Of a DNA stretch of 64,000 nt, positions 11,747-24,135 are shown piece by piece. The translations under genes and the position numbers were made by a program. The stretch's first letter is position 1. Every line of letters begins with the position of its first letter. Below the pieces are notes generated by a model that saw only the letters and a list, made by a program, of their open reading frames with translations, ran no database searches and was not told where the DNA came from. Source of the DNA: Mactra quadrangularis (taxonomy: Eukaryota; Mollusca; Bivalvia; Venerida; Mactridae); assembly GCA_025267735.1 (NCBI GenBank), contig CM046311.1, positions 33,084,895 through 33,148,894 on the forward strand, written 5' to 3'.

Positions 11747-13105
11747 GCATATTGTAATATGAGGCACCCTGAGAACTAGTATAAAGAGAACCAGTAAGAC
11801 CGTTCGTGTACAAAACGTCATGTTCAATAATTTGTTGAGCGACTACCTACGTAATATTTATGAAGTTATGAAAATCACTTGATAAGATAAAACCCGTACT
11901 AGACCGGTTCGGAACGGACGACAGTAATATATGAAAAACTACTTATTGTCGATCACTCGGCTTACATTAGGAGTTGGAAGCTTACGGTGGGACAGGTGTA
12001 GCTTTTGAATACGTAGAATCACTCGCATAACAATAGAAAGTTCATTTAACAGCCGTCTGCATTTTGTTCGGATCTCATTTCTTGAGCGGAACGATACAGG
12101 AAGTAGCGTTATCAGACCATTATGCTGAGGCCTGATTGGTGAATAATTGCTGGGTGCCTAGGAACGGTAGAATCAAGTTAGTACCGGGAATGTTCAATAT
12201 ATACACTTGGTAAGAAGGTACGGGGGCTTACACTGTTCGGATTTCGGAGGAGTTACATCAACTGGAAAAGGACGGATCGGATTACATCAATGGTTTGGTT
12301 CGGATCGGGGAATTGTACATCTATTCTGATGACGGAATTAATGTAAATAACATATAACATTAATTAAACGATTATTTATTAAATTATATTGATAGATCAT
12401 TGTGAAACTACTTATGAACGCTGACTTTACCAGTAGAATTTAGTCGCGATATTCAACTTTATTCATCTTAGTTTTGATGTATGTCGTTGCAGTTTATTAT
12501 TACAAATAAATACGACTATTCAAGTTAATCATATTGTCTTTGTTTTGTACTTTATTGTATACTCTGCTAGCTACAGGCCATCCAATATTTGAGGTTGTAT
12601 TTTGCACGTACGCATTTGTTCACGCACGATACAATATTATTGTAATACAGAAGCTAAACTTCTACTGGGCGAGAAATTAACAAAAACGTTTTGATATATT
12701 TCAGTACACATTTTTAACATTTTTTAATTTTATTTCAGTGTATTTATACCACATTCGCTAAATAATGCGACCAGATTATTTTATAATCTTTTCCCGATCG
12801 TAACCAGAATTAGTTTAAGACGTAAAATATATATACCGAACACTATATCGATTTTTTTCGCGCAATAGACCGCCATATTGAAAACCATTAGTCGAGCGCG
12901 TACATAACTACGCTTATTGAATGATGAAATATAATTGTTTATGTAAAATCCCTGGACATTTATTTTTGCAAGTTAATTATTTGCCGTTCGATTTAATAGT
13001 GTGCAAAATATTTGAAGCTAACGTTCACAGAACCAACTGAGATCTTTTGGTGAAAGGTAATTGTTATTTTATGTGCCACATGATGTCATTTAATAATTTG
13101 TCATG
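11747..13105. other. Gene A intron; gene B homology resumes at about 12720
   Basis: No exon recognised. From about 12720 (TTTATTTCAGTGTATTTATA) to 12850 the sequence aligns with 63880-64000, marking the far side of the insertions that removed the CCP exon. 11747-12720 has no recognised content. Confidence 0.5.
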
Positions 13106-13109
13106 AAAG

Positions 13110-13500
13110 TTTGTTTATTTGTTGGGTTAAACGCCGGAGCAACATATTCAATAGGCCATATAACTAGCGATGGATACCGTCAGGGACGAAACGATACCGG
13201 TACCAGTTAAACGATACGGTATTTTTAATGATACAACGGCGATAAACCTACTCACTCCTCCTGGAAAGGCTTAATCTCTACATTTAATTGTTAGCCAACT
13301 TCCAAGCGCATTCTTTCGTCAGTGACTGACAACCGACTGTAATAATTAAAAATCATTGGTAGGAGAGAGAATGGCCGTAGAAATAATTTCATAAACAATC
13401 TGTACGAAAGTATGCCCCGCCTGGGAATCGAACCCATGGCCCTACGATCAGTAGACTTGGGTGCTTCCAACTGAGCTAGCCGGTCGGCTATTGTCAAGAA
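13110..13500 (-). mobile_element. SINE family 2 with a short internal insert
   Basis: The minus strand begins with a tRNA-like head (CCGGCTAGCTCAGTTGG, then GGGTTCGATTCCCAGGCGGG). The body and tail follow 35277-35588, ending GGCGTTTAACCC. Bases about 13169-13230 (ACCGTCAGGG to ATGATACAAC) are absent from the other copies and look like a small secondary insertion. Confidence 0.75.
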
Positions 13501-13699
13501 ACAGAAATATGCAAAATTCATGTGCTTGCTTATCAAATAAGTAAAAAAAGTTTTAAAAAAGTGCGGTTTAAAGTCTGCTTCCATAAACATGTTCAGTCGA
13601 CATAACAATCTTGTACGATAACTCCTGATCACTATAATCATCCCCAGGCAGGCGATCCCTCGCAGTACCTCTTTACATCTGATTGGAGTGGAACAATTG

Positions 13700-16600
13700 A
13701 AAGTTAATTTCTTGCCCAGTGAAATTATCAGTACCCATAGTGGAGATCTGATTTTGTATCACATTTCTATTTTTTGAAAGGAGTTTCTCCTAATCATTGT
13801 TCAATTACACTAGTAACTGAGAACAAAGTTCTTACATATTTGTCCAAATTAAGTGCTAAAAAGGCCACAGGGTTAGATGGTATTCCATCTCGTTTTGTAA
13901 GGGATGGTGCTTCTGTTATTATTCAACCCTTGACTCATATTATTATTCTCTCTTTGATTCAGGGTGTTGTACCCGATGACTTAAAATTAACAAGAGCTGT
14001 GCCACTTTTTAAAAAAATATGATAAAACCTGTGTTGGTTATTACGGAGCCCCTAAAGTGACATTTTGAAATACTTTTTTTTATTATCACAAATATTTCGT
14101 TTAAACGTAATATTGTTTCGTTTATTCGAAATATTATTTCGATTTAACGAAAACATATTACGTTATTTCGAAATAATTATTTCGATTTAACAAAATAATA
14201 TTATTTCGTTTTTTCGAAATAATTATTACGTTTTTTTCGAAATAATTATTTCGTTTTATCGAAATATTATTTCGTTTTTTTTCGAAATATTATTTCGTTT
14301 AAACGTAATATTATTTCGTTAAATCGAAATAATTATTTCGTTTTTTCGAAATAATATTATTTCGTTTCTTCGAAATAATCATTATGTTTTTTCGAAATAA
14401 TTATTCCGTTTTATCGAAATATTATTTCGTTTTTACAAAAAAATATTTCGAATTTTCGTAATATTTTTTTCGTTTTTCCGTAATAATTATTTCCAAAAAA
14501 CGAAATAATTATTTCGAATAAACGTATTATTATTTCGTTTAATCGAAATAATATTACGTTTAAACGAAATAATTATTAAAAAAAACCGAAATAATATTTC
14601 GAAAAAACGAAATAATATTATTTCGAAAAAACGAAATAATTATTTCGAAAAATCGAAATAATTTTTTCGATTTAACGAAATAATATTTCGTTTAAACGAA
14701 ATAATATTTCATATAAACGAAATAATATTTCGAAAAAACGAAATTATTATTTCGATTTTTCGAAATCATTATTTCGTTTTTTCGAAATAATATTATTTCG
14801 ATTTTTCGAAATAATTATATCGTTTAAACGTAATATTATTTCGTTTAATCGAAACAATATTTCGAATAAACGAAATAATATTGCGTTAAAACGAAATAAT
14901 ATTACGTTTAAAACGAAATAGTTGTGAAAATAAAAAAAGTATTTCAAAATGTCACTTTAGGGGCTCCGTAGGCTATTACCACCCTGTTTCGATAGTTTCC
15001 AAAATATTTAAACAAGTGGTTTAAGACCAAATTGATTCTTATCTTAAGACAAAAAAAATATTGTTTGAATTTCAATCTGGATTTAGAAGTGGTTTCTCTA
15101 CTGCCTTATATTTGACTCATTTAACTGATTTTATAAGATTTGAAATGGATAAAGGAAATATAGTAGGCATGGTTTTATTAGATCTACAAAAGGCTTTTGA
15201 TACTGTTGACCAATCCATTCTTCTAATGAAACTTAAATCATGTGACTTCAGTGATGACATAATAATGTGGTTCAACTCTTATCTTACTGGTAGACAACAG
15301 TTAGTTGATGTCTCTTTATCTTGTCCTTTCACTTGTGGTGTGCCGAAGGGTTCTATTCTTGGTCCTCTCCTTTTTTAATATATGTAAATGACATGTCTAT
15401 GGTAGTTGAGAAGAACGACCTTTATAGTATGCTGATGATTCAGCAATTTTAGTGTCAGATAAAGATAAATCAAAAGTTGAAAAGTTATTGTCTGAAGATC
15501 TTGCCAATGTAAATCAATGGCTTATTGACAACAAATTATCATTACATTTAGGAAAAACAGAGTCCATTCTTGTTGGATCTAAATTTAAAATCAAGTCAAA
15601 TCCATAACCTTAATATTACTTGTAATGGCTCTAAAATTAAAAGTACCTCTTTTGTTAAATATCTTGGAGCAACTTTAGACCAAAGTTTATCTTTTGATGC
15701 CATGGCACATTCTATTTTGAAAAAAGCAAATTCTCGTTTAATGTTTCCTTATATGAAAAAAGATTAACTCACAGAACACACAAAAAACTTCTAGTTTCAT
15801 CCTTAATTCAGTCTCATTTTGACTATGCATGCACTATTTGGTGTCATAGCTTAACTAGTCCTTTACAAAAAACATCAAATCACACAAAATAAACAAATAA
15901 GATTTGTTCTAGGACTTGAATCCAGAGCACACATTGGCCCACAGCAATTCATGTCTGTCGGTTGGTTGCCAGTATCTGTGAAAGTTGAACACATTATATT
16001 GTCTCAAGTTTTTAAAGTAAAACATGGGTTAGCTACCCTCTGCTTACAAAACAGTTTTTTGGCACAAAGTAATATTAATTCTTACAGTACAAGGCTCAGT
16101 CAAAAAAGGTGCATATGCTTTACCTAAAGTTAAAAGTTATGGTAAAAAATCCTGTGTTTATTTGGATGCCAAATTATGGAACAGTCTACCACCTTTTTAA
16201 TGCAATTAAATATTTATTATTCTTTTTCAAAAATCTGCTGTCAAAGAATACCTTTTAAGTAATTTGGAATAATCTTAAGTTCATGTATTTTTTTTAAAAC
16301 CCATACTGATGATGTTTCGGCTGTATATATTTCTTAATTTAAATAAGATTTTATTTTGCACTGCCTTAATACTATCTTGTTCTAATTGACTGTGATAATA
16401 TCTAGCTCTTTCAGGAATTAATGACTGTTATATATATTTTGATTTATTTCATTATATTATTTGCAAAATTAGTTATCATTTATTCTGTGATATTAATAAC
16501 ACATCTATATTATTTTTTTCATCATACTATTCTGATTATTTGCCTCTCTATGTCTTGCCTCCAACCCAAGGACCACAATGGAAGTAAGAGTTTCTCTTTC

Positions 16601-16740
16601 TTGTGTTATCCTTGGCGTTGGTGTGCATATCATCTACAAGAGTTTTATGTTATGAAATTTTTCGATTTTATGTTGAAATGTCTTGTACCATTGTATGTAT
16701 ACTATGTCGAAATAAATCTATTTATCTATAACCCGGGCCC
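13700..16740 (+). mobile_element. LINE family 2 (CR1/Jockey-like), decayed and interrupted
   Basis: Reverse transcriptase pieces in order: KKATGLDGIPSRFV (13855-13900), FRSGFSTALYLTHL, LLDLQKAFDTVD, GVPKGSILGPLLF (ending 15378), then after a frameshift YADDSAIL (about 15425) and FVKYLGATLDQSLSF (about 15650). The catalytic YADD is retained, but frameshifts at about 15378 and 15590, plus later stops, kill the frame. The 3' UTR has a TTGCCTCTCTATGTC word shared with 41430-42570 and ends near AATAAATCTATTTATC. The element is split by a TIR element at 14042-14970. The 5' limit is approximate. Confidence 0.8.
14042..14970. mobile_element. 929-bp palindromic TIR element full of ATTTCG/CGAAAT
   Basis: The ends are perfect inverted repeats beginning TACGGAGCCCCTAAAGTGAC and extending for about 40 bp. 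They are flanked by GGTTAT (14036-14041) and GGCTAT (14971-14976), consistent with a short target duplication; excising the element restores the reverse transcriptase line GYY-PVS. The interior is an array of AATATTATTTCG-type words alternating in both orientations, so it could fold into many hairpins. There is no coding capacity. Terminal relics occur at 55340-55384 and 58287-58336. Confidence 0.85.
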
Positions 16741-16870
16741 TCTAAATCCCCACACGCACGTAACCTGTTACTAGATCGGCCACTGTTCCCATTAGTTGTT
16801 GTAGATCACTTGACTATGGACCTTTGGATTGCCTTTGTTACTTCCTATATTGTAATATGTTTACATGTAC

Positions 16871-17065
16871 CTGGTTTACATCTTGGCCTTCTCCCTCTAG
16901 CACACTGAAGTCTTTGGTTGTTACACTCACATGGAACTTTTCTTAAAGCCTTTGGAATATTTAGAGAGTAACCTTGGTTACAGATTACGGTGTACTTTCC
17001 GAGAATATCTCTTTTTACTTCTCCGTGTTTTACGGTTAAGTTTCTACATGTGTCCTCTTTCACCT
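16871..17065 (-). CDS. Gene A exon: CCP-like domain
   Basis: Exon of 195 nt, phase 1-1, with a TTTTCCAG acceptor and GTACAT donor. It encodes DTCRNLTVKHGEVKRDILGK, then YTVICNQGYSL, VPCECNNQRLQCARG and RPRCKPG. This is a CCP-like module with two extra cysteines in the second half, of the same subtype as 52609-52779. It joins in frame from 17385-17471 and, skipping the dead exon, to EGF exon 3685-3783. The basic RGRRPRCK end is distinctive. Confidence 0.8.
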
Positions 17066-17384
17066 CTGGAAAATAAAAGGACAATGACAATACCTGTAAA
17101 GGAGCAGATAATTCAAAAATATATTTCTAAAATGGCCGACAACAATAAGTTGTTTTGCGTTGTAACTTGATCAATTTTTAATCTTTCCTTGCAGCGTCAT
17201 GTCAGCAAATGATTAATCGATTTAATACCAAACCATCTAACATTTGTTGATCTCTTTTTATTAGTTTGTTGTTTACCCCCTCGACTATCAGACCCTCCAG
17301 AATATATGATTGTAATTTCTCAAATACACATATTACCAAAGTGTTAAGGTAATCATGTGTGGCATAAATGTATTATAAATTTAC

Positions 17385-17471
17385 CTTGGCAAGAAGGGAC
17401 ACCTCCATCCCATTTACTATCTGAAACACAAGTTCTAGTATATTTACTCTGTGTTCCATTGATACGGTAAC
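17385..17471 (-). CDS. Gene A exon: second half of a split CCP
   Basis: Exon of 87 nt, phase 1-1, with TTGCAG acceptor and GTAAAT donor. It encodes GYRINGTQSKYTRTCVSDSK then WDGGVPSCQ, a classic C3-Trp-C4 CCP ending. Joined to 18297-18410 it reads YRCNKGYRING, the expected Cys-x-x-Gly-Tyr motif. Confidence 0.85.
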
Positions 17472-18296
17472 CTGCAAGTGTAAGACACACAGTATAATTC
17501 ATTATTCATAAAAAGCTAGTTCAATTATTGCCAAATATATATAAGAAGGCAATAGCAACAGGTACGTGCTAAACTCCTTGTTTTAAACAATGGAAATAAA
17601 AATTGAATAGATTGCATAGCGGAATACAAACTACAAAGTAAGTTAAGTATTTATATACATGTACATAGATACATAAGTAGTTAGACACGTAACTAACTTA
17701 TTGCGAAACAAGTTATTATTTTAAAAGATAACATGGAAAACAACTGGAAATTAGTGCATACAACTGCCATTTCTGTATTAAAGTACAACCTTTATGTTCA
17801 GTGTTAACTTGTTATGTAACTAGTTAACCAGGTTTGATGATGAAATACATCAAAAGTCTTCTCATCAGTTCATTTAAAATTACTGAACTCTATGTTTTTT
17901 CCTTGTTTTTCAATAATCAGGTATTAATCATATTGTACCATGAGTGTCTCAGTAACGGGTTATTTATCTCATATCTATCAGCGCTTACGTAATTTCATGT
18001 CAGATTAATTGAAGATGTGTTAGTTTCACGATCTAAACTGTTATGTGTAATGTAATTGGCAATGAAGAAGCACTTGTCAGACAGTTTTGTTTTATTTTTA
18101 GAACGTTATTAAATCTTACCTTATTATTGCTCATGTATTGTGCATAATAAGGAACTGCGTGCATTTATTTTATCACTTTTCGTATTACAAGTATGTTATT
18201 AAGAAATAATTAGGCATTTTACTGACAAATTTTTAGGGGAACACAATTGAAAATATCAAGTTAACAAGTAAAAACATGTTTTTAGAAAGACATGAC
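17472..18296. other. Gene A intron inside a split CCP
   Basis: AT-rich; no exon, repeat family or RNA gene recognised. Confidence 0.45.
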
Positions 18297-18410
18297 CTTT
18301 ATTGCATCTATACACAGCTACACTCAAGAATATGTTTCTCCCACCGTTGTCAGATGGTTGATTTATTTGACCATTTGGGATGGATTTCAATACCGGACAA
18401 TTGATATCAG
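18297..18410 (-). CDS. Gene A exon: first half of a split CCP
   Basis: Exon of 114 nt, phase 1-1, with TTGTAG acceptor. It encodes ADINCPVLKSIPNGQINQPS and ends AVYRCNKG, the first two CCP cysteines with the proline/NG strand. The donor is GTCATG, weaker than the others, but it is the only one that keeps phase 1 and joins to the second half at 17385-17471. Confidence 0.78.
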
Positions 18411-18526
18411 CTACAATAGAATAACTTTGTGATCAATAAGCACTAATATAAATTAAAATCAAGTTTTTAACATTTCTGTTTTTCAGTTTATCAAAAAAAG
18501 TATAAAAAAGTTTGGTACAAATGTGA

Positions 18527-18767
18527 TCATCCCGGGTCGATAGCGCAGTTGTTAGCGCGCCGGGATTTGGAAGGGGGGTACGGATTCGAATCCCATCCGG
18601 GGAAGTTATATCATTCCATAAAAATGTGACAATTATTTTAATTTTCCTCCATTGATTAGATAATATGGAGAAGTTTCTTTCTTGCGGGCGGGTAGGTGAG
18701 CACTGGTTATAGACAATGGTCCAGAAAGCTAAGTTAGGTGCGCTGGACACCATAACAAACAAAAAAA
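18527..18767 (+). mobile_element. SINE family 1, full head, short tail
   Basis: tRNA-like head GGGTCGATAGCGCAGTTG with B box GGATTCGAATCCC, then the family 1 body to GGTGCGCTGGACACC. It is flanked by a perfect 10-bp duplication, ACAAATGTGA, at 18517-18526 and 18768-18777, a clean retroposition signature. The usual GGCGTTAAACCC tail is missing. Confidence 0.85.
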
Positions 18768-18777
18768 ACAAATGTGA

Positions 18778-21002
18778 CTCACCTAACAGCTTATGTGAAA
18801 ACGTTTACCTGTACCCTTACTTTCTGAGTCGGCAACTCCTCCATCTTAGGAAAAACAGCAATAAAAATATACATAGTACATATAATGGTGTTACCTGGCT
18901 GATACCAAATCGAATCGGGAACCAAACTCAAAACCACCAGATTATAAATGTACATCACAAAACTTTCACTTTAAACTTTATGGTTTTGATTTATATGTGT
19001 ATTCTGTTTGTTTTTTTGTTTGTTTGCTTGCTTATTGCTTGCTTGCTTGCTTATTGCTTGCTTGCTTGCTTGTCTGTCTGTCTGTGACCACTGAGTACCA
19101 CTTAGTTTTGGCACCTCGGTATGGGTTTTCAAGTTACGCTGTGAGTTTCTGAAGATCTGTTGTCAGTAAGAAGAATTTGTATGAAAATAGACCACAGTTT
19201 ACCATAATTTTTTATGAATATTGCACTTAAATTGCCATTTTTCATGCATATGTTCAGTCTGATATCAAATTTTCTTCATTCTTAGTACCATAGCACAGTT
19301 AAATGTCCGTTAGAATAAAACAAAACTCATTCCGCAGATTCAAAAACTCGCCAAAATGTTTAATTTAGAGTGAATTAGGATATCTGAACTGAAATGTAGA
19401 ATAAATATGTCACATAGTTACGAGCATTGACAGCCAATCAAAAACCAAGAGAATATGAGGAAGCTCTTTAGTGATCCAGAGTAACAGTTTATCATTTTAA
19501 TACGTCAAATTGACCTATTTATCCTTAAGTTTCGCTATTTTTGTTGCTTGTATATTGTAGACGAAAGGTTTGTGTATTTTTTTGCAACAATATGAAATTA
19601 AGACATTCCTCTTAATTGTGCCTGATACCCAAGTATAGTCTTAACCCAACGAGAATACGAGAACACAGGATAATATGTCATCATTGCTTTCACTTTTTAG
19701 CTCACCTGAGCACAAAGTGCTCAAGGTGAGCTATTGTGGGAGTCTGACCATGTTTTGTCCGGTTATCTGTATCTATAACCAAAAAATGCCATTATCAATA
19801 TATGAACAAGTACCAGTTTCAAGAAAGTTGCAATGTAACACCAGGAAAAATGAAAACCTAATTGTAACATGTTTATTCTTTTTAAACTCTTTAAATAAAA
19901 AACGCAAATTTATCTTCCTTACTTTCGGGCAAGTCTATAAATACATATCGAGATTATTGTTTCTAAGTGACCAAATAGACACGAAAAAGGCTAAACTCCA
20001 CAATAAAAAAGCTATTTTATGTGCACAGTTGGAAAATGTTAGGAACAGAACTTGTTTATTCGATGTATTTTATCTGTCCGGAAGGTGCTGCACAATGAAT
20101 CAAACATTGCTAAACTCCAAAAACACTATAAATAGACATGGACGGTCTAAAACGCTGACACATATTGCTTGAATGATTTACTAAAGGAGTAGTAGTCATA
20201 CAGGGCTAAACGGCGATTTCAAGCATTTTGGAAATGCTAATACTTGTTGTAATTTACAATTACGGTGAAAAGTTATGATATGGTCATTATTTGGTTCAAT
20301 TGAAATCCAACTATTGATACAAAACATGCCTGTAGGAAACAGTTGTTTTCAGGGACTAGTTGTCAATGAAGGTCGCATCCGGATGTTATCAGAATTTATC
20401 TGTACAATATGAGTTTTTTAATCTATTTTTAAATATTTCATCACTTTACAACAATGTTTGATATTCAGCACCGTTCCATAAGTACTATAATAAATTGATT
20501 TTGTAAAAGCCCGTTAACAAAAAAGTTTTATACACTTATCTCAACTGTTGCCAGGTCACACAAAAGAAATTCTCAAATTGATGAGTTAAGTGAACTCCTG
20601 TCCAAAATTGTTCTGACAAAATTTGAAAAAAACGATGCTCATCATGAATGAAAAATACGATAGATTGCAGTTTACCGGTAAGAGTTTGTACACTTCTGTG
20701 CATGCTTAACCGGACTAAGCCGTTGCGCTTCCGTTGCTTAGCTTGAATAAACAATAAAAGCAAATTTCCTCACTTTAAACATAAAAAACGGGGATTCGGG
20801 GGCTACTGCCATGACATAAATTGGAACACGAAACGAAAGATCAGTTCGTCATATATGACTGAAACCTGCATTTTATTGGTTGTTAGCGTTAATTATATGT
20901 CAGGCTTAGTTACTAAAAAACACAACAATTTCGCGGAATTTTACGTACCGGTAAACAGCAATTGTCCCGAAATGTAAAATAAAAATGCCTATATAGATCT
21001 AC
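18778..21002. other. Gene A intron
   Basis: Contains TTGC/TTGT simple repeats at about 19010-19085 and a hairpin repeat at 19699-19732. Open frames here have no recognisable product. No exon of the CCP family was seen. Confidence 0.5.
19699..19732. repeat. AGCTCACC...GGTGAGCT hairpin of a dispersed repeat
   Basis: Stem AGCTCACCTGAGCAC pairs with GTGCTCAAGGTGAGCT around an AAA loop, with one mismatch. From memory this motif heads a repeat that is very abundant in bivalve genomes; here only its start is recognisable. Confidence 0.6.
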
Positions 21003-21203
21003 CTGTACACTCAAATTTTATTTTCGTCCACGTTCCATTTGGTTTGCATACCCTGCTTGCATTTCCTTGTCTCGTATAATCCTCATCACAATCATAAACG
21101 ACGTATGCGCCTTCATCATACCGGTTATTATTTCCATCCTGTGGTGTTCCTTTTATAAAAGAATGAGCCGGAATATCTGGTTCATCACAAAACCCTCTTA
21201 CAC
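21003..21203 (-). CDS. Gene A exon: first CCP/sushi domain
   Basis: Exon of 201 nt, phase 1-1, with ATTACAG acceptor and GTAGAT donor. It encodes GVRGFCDEPDIPAHSF, then YVVYDCDEDYTRQGN, SRVCKPNGTWTKIKFECT: a textbook CCP with four cysteines, the NGTW turn and conserved Trp. It joins directly to the signal-peptide exon 25257-25296 (split Gly codon), so this is the N-terminal domain of the mature protein. Confidence 0.88.
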
Positions 21204-23277
21204 CTGTAATAGACAACTGGAGCTTTAATTGAGAAGATAAACATTTCATCTGATATAAATTAGACGACAGCATGAGAACAGTTCTGTTGTCATATGGTCA
21301 ACTTGGATGAGAGTTTGATTTTTCCTGAATTAACACAATGCGTGTCCTTACAAAGAAAAGCAAATCAGAGATTAATTCGAGTGTAGATAATGAATGACGC
21401 GAGGTAAGATCACTCACTTAAGTCCACATGAATTAAGTGCAAATGCTCCCATTAATCGACCATGTGACTGTGTAGTCGATACGAGCGTTGATGATATCAC
21501 AAGAAGCTACTGTGATGTGGATAAAGAATTGTTATTTAAATAAGATAATAATTTAGTTTCTTATAAATGTAATAAATTATTAAATACAAAATGTATTCGT
21601 CTGATATATACCCCCGTTTAATGAAAAATGAACGCATATTTATAAGTGTGTATCAAATCTTGCAAACTTAGTGAAATGTTGCATTTTTTACAATCTTGAG
21701 GCAAAGCTACATAGAGTTAAATAACATTCATCACTCATTTTAGCGTAGTAAAACAGTAAACGTTTACTTACGATCTTATGGTGTTTCACTGTTACAAACG
21801 GTCTAATTAGCTTCATTAAATTATGCCCCGATTGTCCAAAAAGTTTCATTAAGATGTATTGCGATAAAGAGTGGTAGGTCTATTTTCATTCTTTTGTTAA
21901 AGTTCAAGAACACATGGTCTAAAATATTTCTAAAATCAAATTTTAACAATTTAGGAGGTATCTATCACAAAACATGAACTTTAAGACGCTATGGTTGAAA
22001 CTATATTTAAGCATCGACGATTAAATATTGCTTTCGATTTCGATCATTATTCAAATGCAAGAAACAACATCAACGGACGTTCAGCCAAAATTATAGCTTC
22101 ACTTTTTTCAGTAGAGTCTTTTTGAATGGTACAAAATACATTTTTCAATTGGATCGCATAGATCTATTTTGGAGACAGAGTTGGTTTGGATGTGGGAGTG
22201 TTATTGTACTAGTTATCATTGTCACAAAACTGCCAATGTCTTAATGATTTATAGATAAATTATTGGCTACTCTCATCATTCTGTCATACAAGCTCTATAA
22301 TCATTTGTAAAAATAAAACTGGCATGTATACAGCACAGAAACAAACTGTTGCAGTCTTTATTTTCGTTGAATGTTTCCATAAGTGGTCCCACAACACCAT
22401 TTTTCATTAATTTTACGTCTTTTTTTTTTGCAAGTCACTCTCATAATTTGTATCAATTGCACTCTGTATAACTGATCTTATGATAGGATAATCGTTAGAA
22501 AATACTTCTGTCATTTTAAAGATGAAACTATATTGACATACATTGTATTTTATTGATGATACTTAATTATTTAATTATTAGCTAGAGTGCACCAATTGTG
22601 TGTTCTTTCATTATGCACTTGTTTATGTTTCCTTTATCAAATACAAGTCTTCCTTTATACTTCACTCATTGCTCAATGAAAATATTGTAATTATAAGTCA
22701 GAGGCATTTAATTTGTCAGGAATATTATTTGGAGGTTGTTGATCTGATTTTAGGTAGCCTGTATAGTGGGGAACCAAAGGTCAGAAATAGAGCAAACATT
22801 GGTACCGTAAAGGCATTGAAAGGCCAACCATAAACAGGGACAAACAGAGATTTTCGTCGAGTTGATAAATAACTTACCCATAATCGAGTATTTGTAAATG
22901 GAACTGTAAAATGACATTTAGTAGTGAAACCTCCAATCATCATTCTAGTTGCTTGTGATTTTATTTGCTTAATAACCAATCAAGTTGATTATAGAATGAT
23001 CATTTTATGATTTTATTTGCTTATTGTACGGAATTTTGTTTGTCAGCTGACATTGAGCATGTTCTCTTTTTACTCCATTTATAACTATTGTTTGTGTATT
23101 TCAAGATCATTATCTAATTATAAATTTTGAATTAATTGTAAAACTAACTTAGGTCTTCCTTACAAACAAGTCCTTTAATCTTTAGGGCAAATAACCTGCA
23201 TATATCCGGAATCTTTATCTATGAGTTAAATATACCAGATATCCGTGACAATCATGGTTTGTATTTTTTGATAATTA
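21204..23277. other. Gene A intron 1, lower part
   Basis: AT-rich, no exon recognised. Short open frames around 22600-22980 have no recognisable product. Confidence 0.45.
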
Positions 23278-24135
23278 TATATTTACGTGGCTTATAGCTT
23301 ATAAATATTTATTTACGTGGCTTATAGCCTATAAATATTCATTTACGTGGCTTATTGCCTATAAATATTTATTTACGTGGCTTATTGCCTATAAACATTT
23401 ATTTACGTGGCTTATTGCCTATAAATATTTATTTACGTGGCTTATTGCCTATAAATATTTATTTACTTGGCTTATTGCCTATAGATATTTATTTACGTGG
23501 CTTATTGCCTATAAATATTTATTTACTTGGCTTATTGCCTATAGATATTTATTTACGTGGCTTATTGCCTATAAATATTTATTTACGTGGCTTATTGTCT
23601 ATAGATATCTATTTACGTGGCTTATTGCCTATAAATATTTATTTACGTGGCTTATAGCCTATAAATATTTATTTACGTGGCTTATAGCCTATAAATATTT
23701 ATTTACGTGGCTTGTTGCCTATAAATATTTATTTACGTGGCTTGTTGCCTATAAACATTTATTTACGTGGCTTATAGCCTATAAATATTTATTCACGTGG
23801 CTTATAGACTATAAATATTTATTTACGTGGTTTATAGCCTATAAATATTTATTTACGTGGCTTATAGCCTATAAATATTTATTTACGTGGCTTATTGCCT
23901 ATAAATATTTATTTTCGTGGCTTATTGCCTATAAACATTTATTTACGTGGCTTATAGCCTATAAATATTTATTTACGTGGCTTATAGCCTATAAATATTT
24001 ATTTACGTGACTTATAGCCTATTAATATTTGTTTACGTGGCTTATAGCCTATAAATATTTGTTTACGTGGCTTATAGCCTATAAATATTATTTACGTGGC
24101 TTATTGCCTATAAATATTTATTTACGTGACTTATA
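23278..24135. repeat. 30-bp minisatellite, about 28 copies
   Basis: Unit ATTTACGTGGCTTATAGCC plus TATAAATATTT, 30 bp, repeated in register from about 23278 to 24135. Variants alternate between TATAGCC, TATTGCC and ACTTGG forms, clustering into blocks, which suggests stepwise expansion. The open frame across it is a ten-residue periodic artefact. It sits in the first intron of gene A, about 1.1 kb below the first coding exon. Confidence 0.95.

Noticed and set aside
13415..13490. Possible functional tRNA genes (also 18531, 33349, 34295, 35280, 45240)
   Set aside because: All are fused to SINE bodies, have mismatched arms and in several cases target duplications that include the body, so they are SINE heads.
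16931..17170. Plus-strand open frame across 16931-17170
   Set aside because: It is the antisense shadow of the CCP exon 16871-17065.
19675..20172. 165-codon plus-strand open frame
   Set aside because: Begins in a dispersed hairpin repeat and continues without any recognisable domain; composition looks like intron.
23355..23657. Open frame with a ten-residue periodic protein
   Set aside because: A 30-bp minisatellite is a multiple of three, so an open periodic frame arises automatically.
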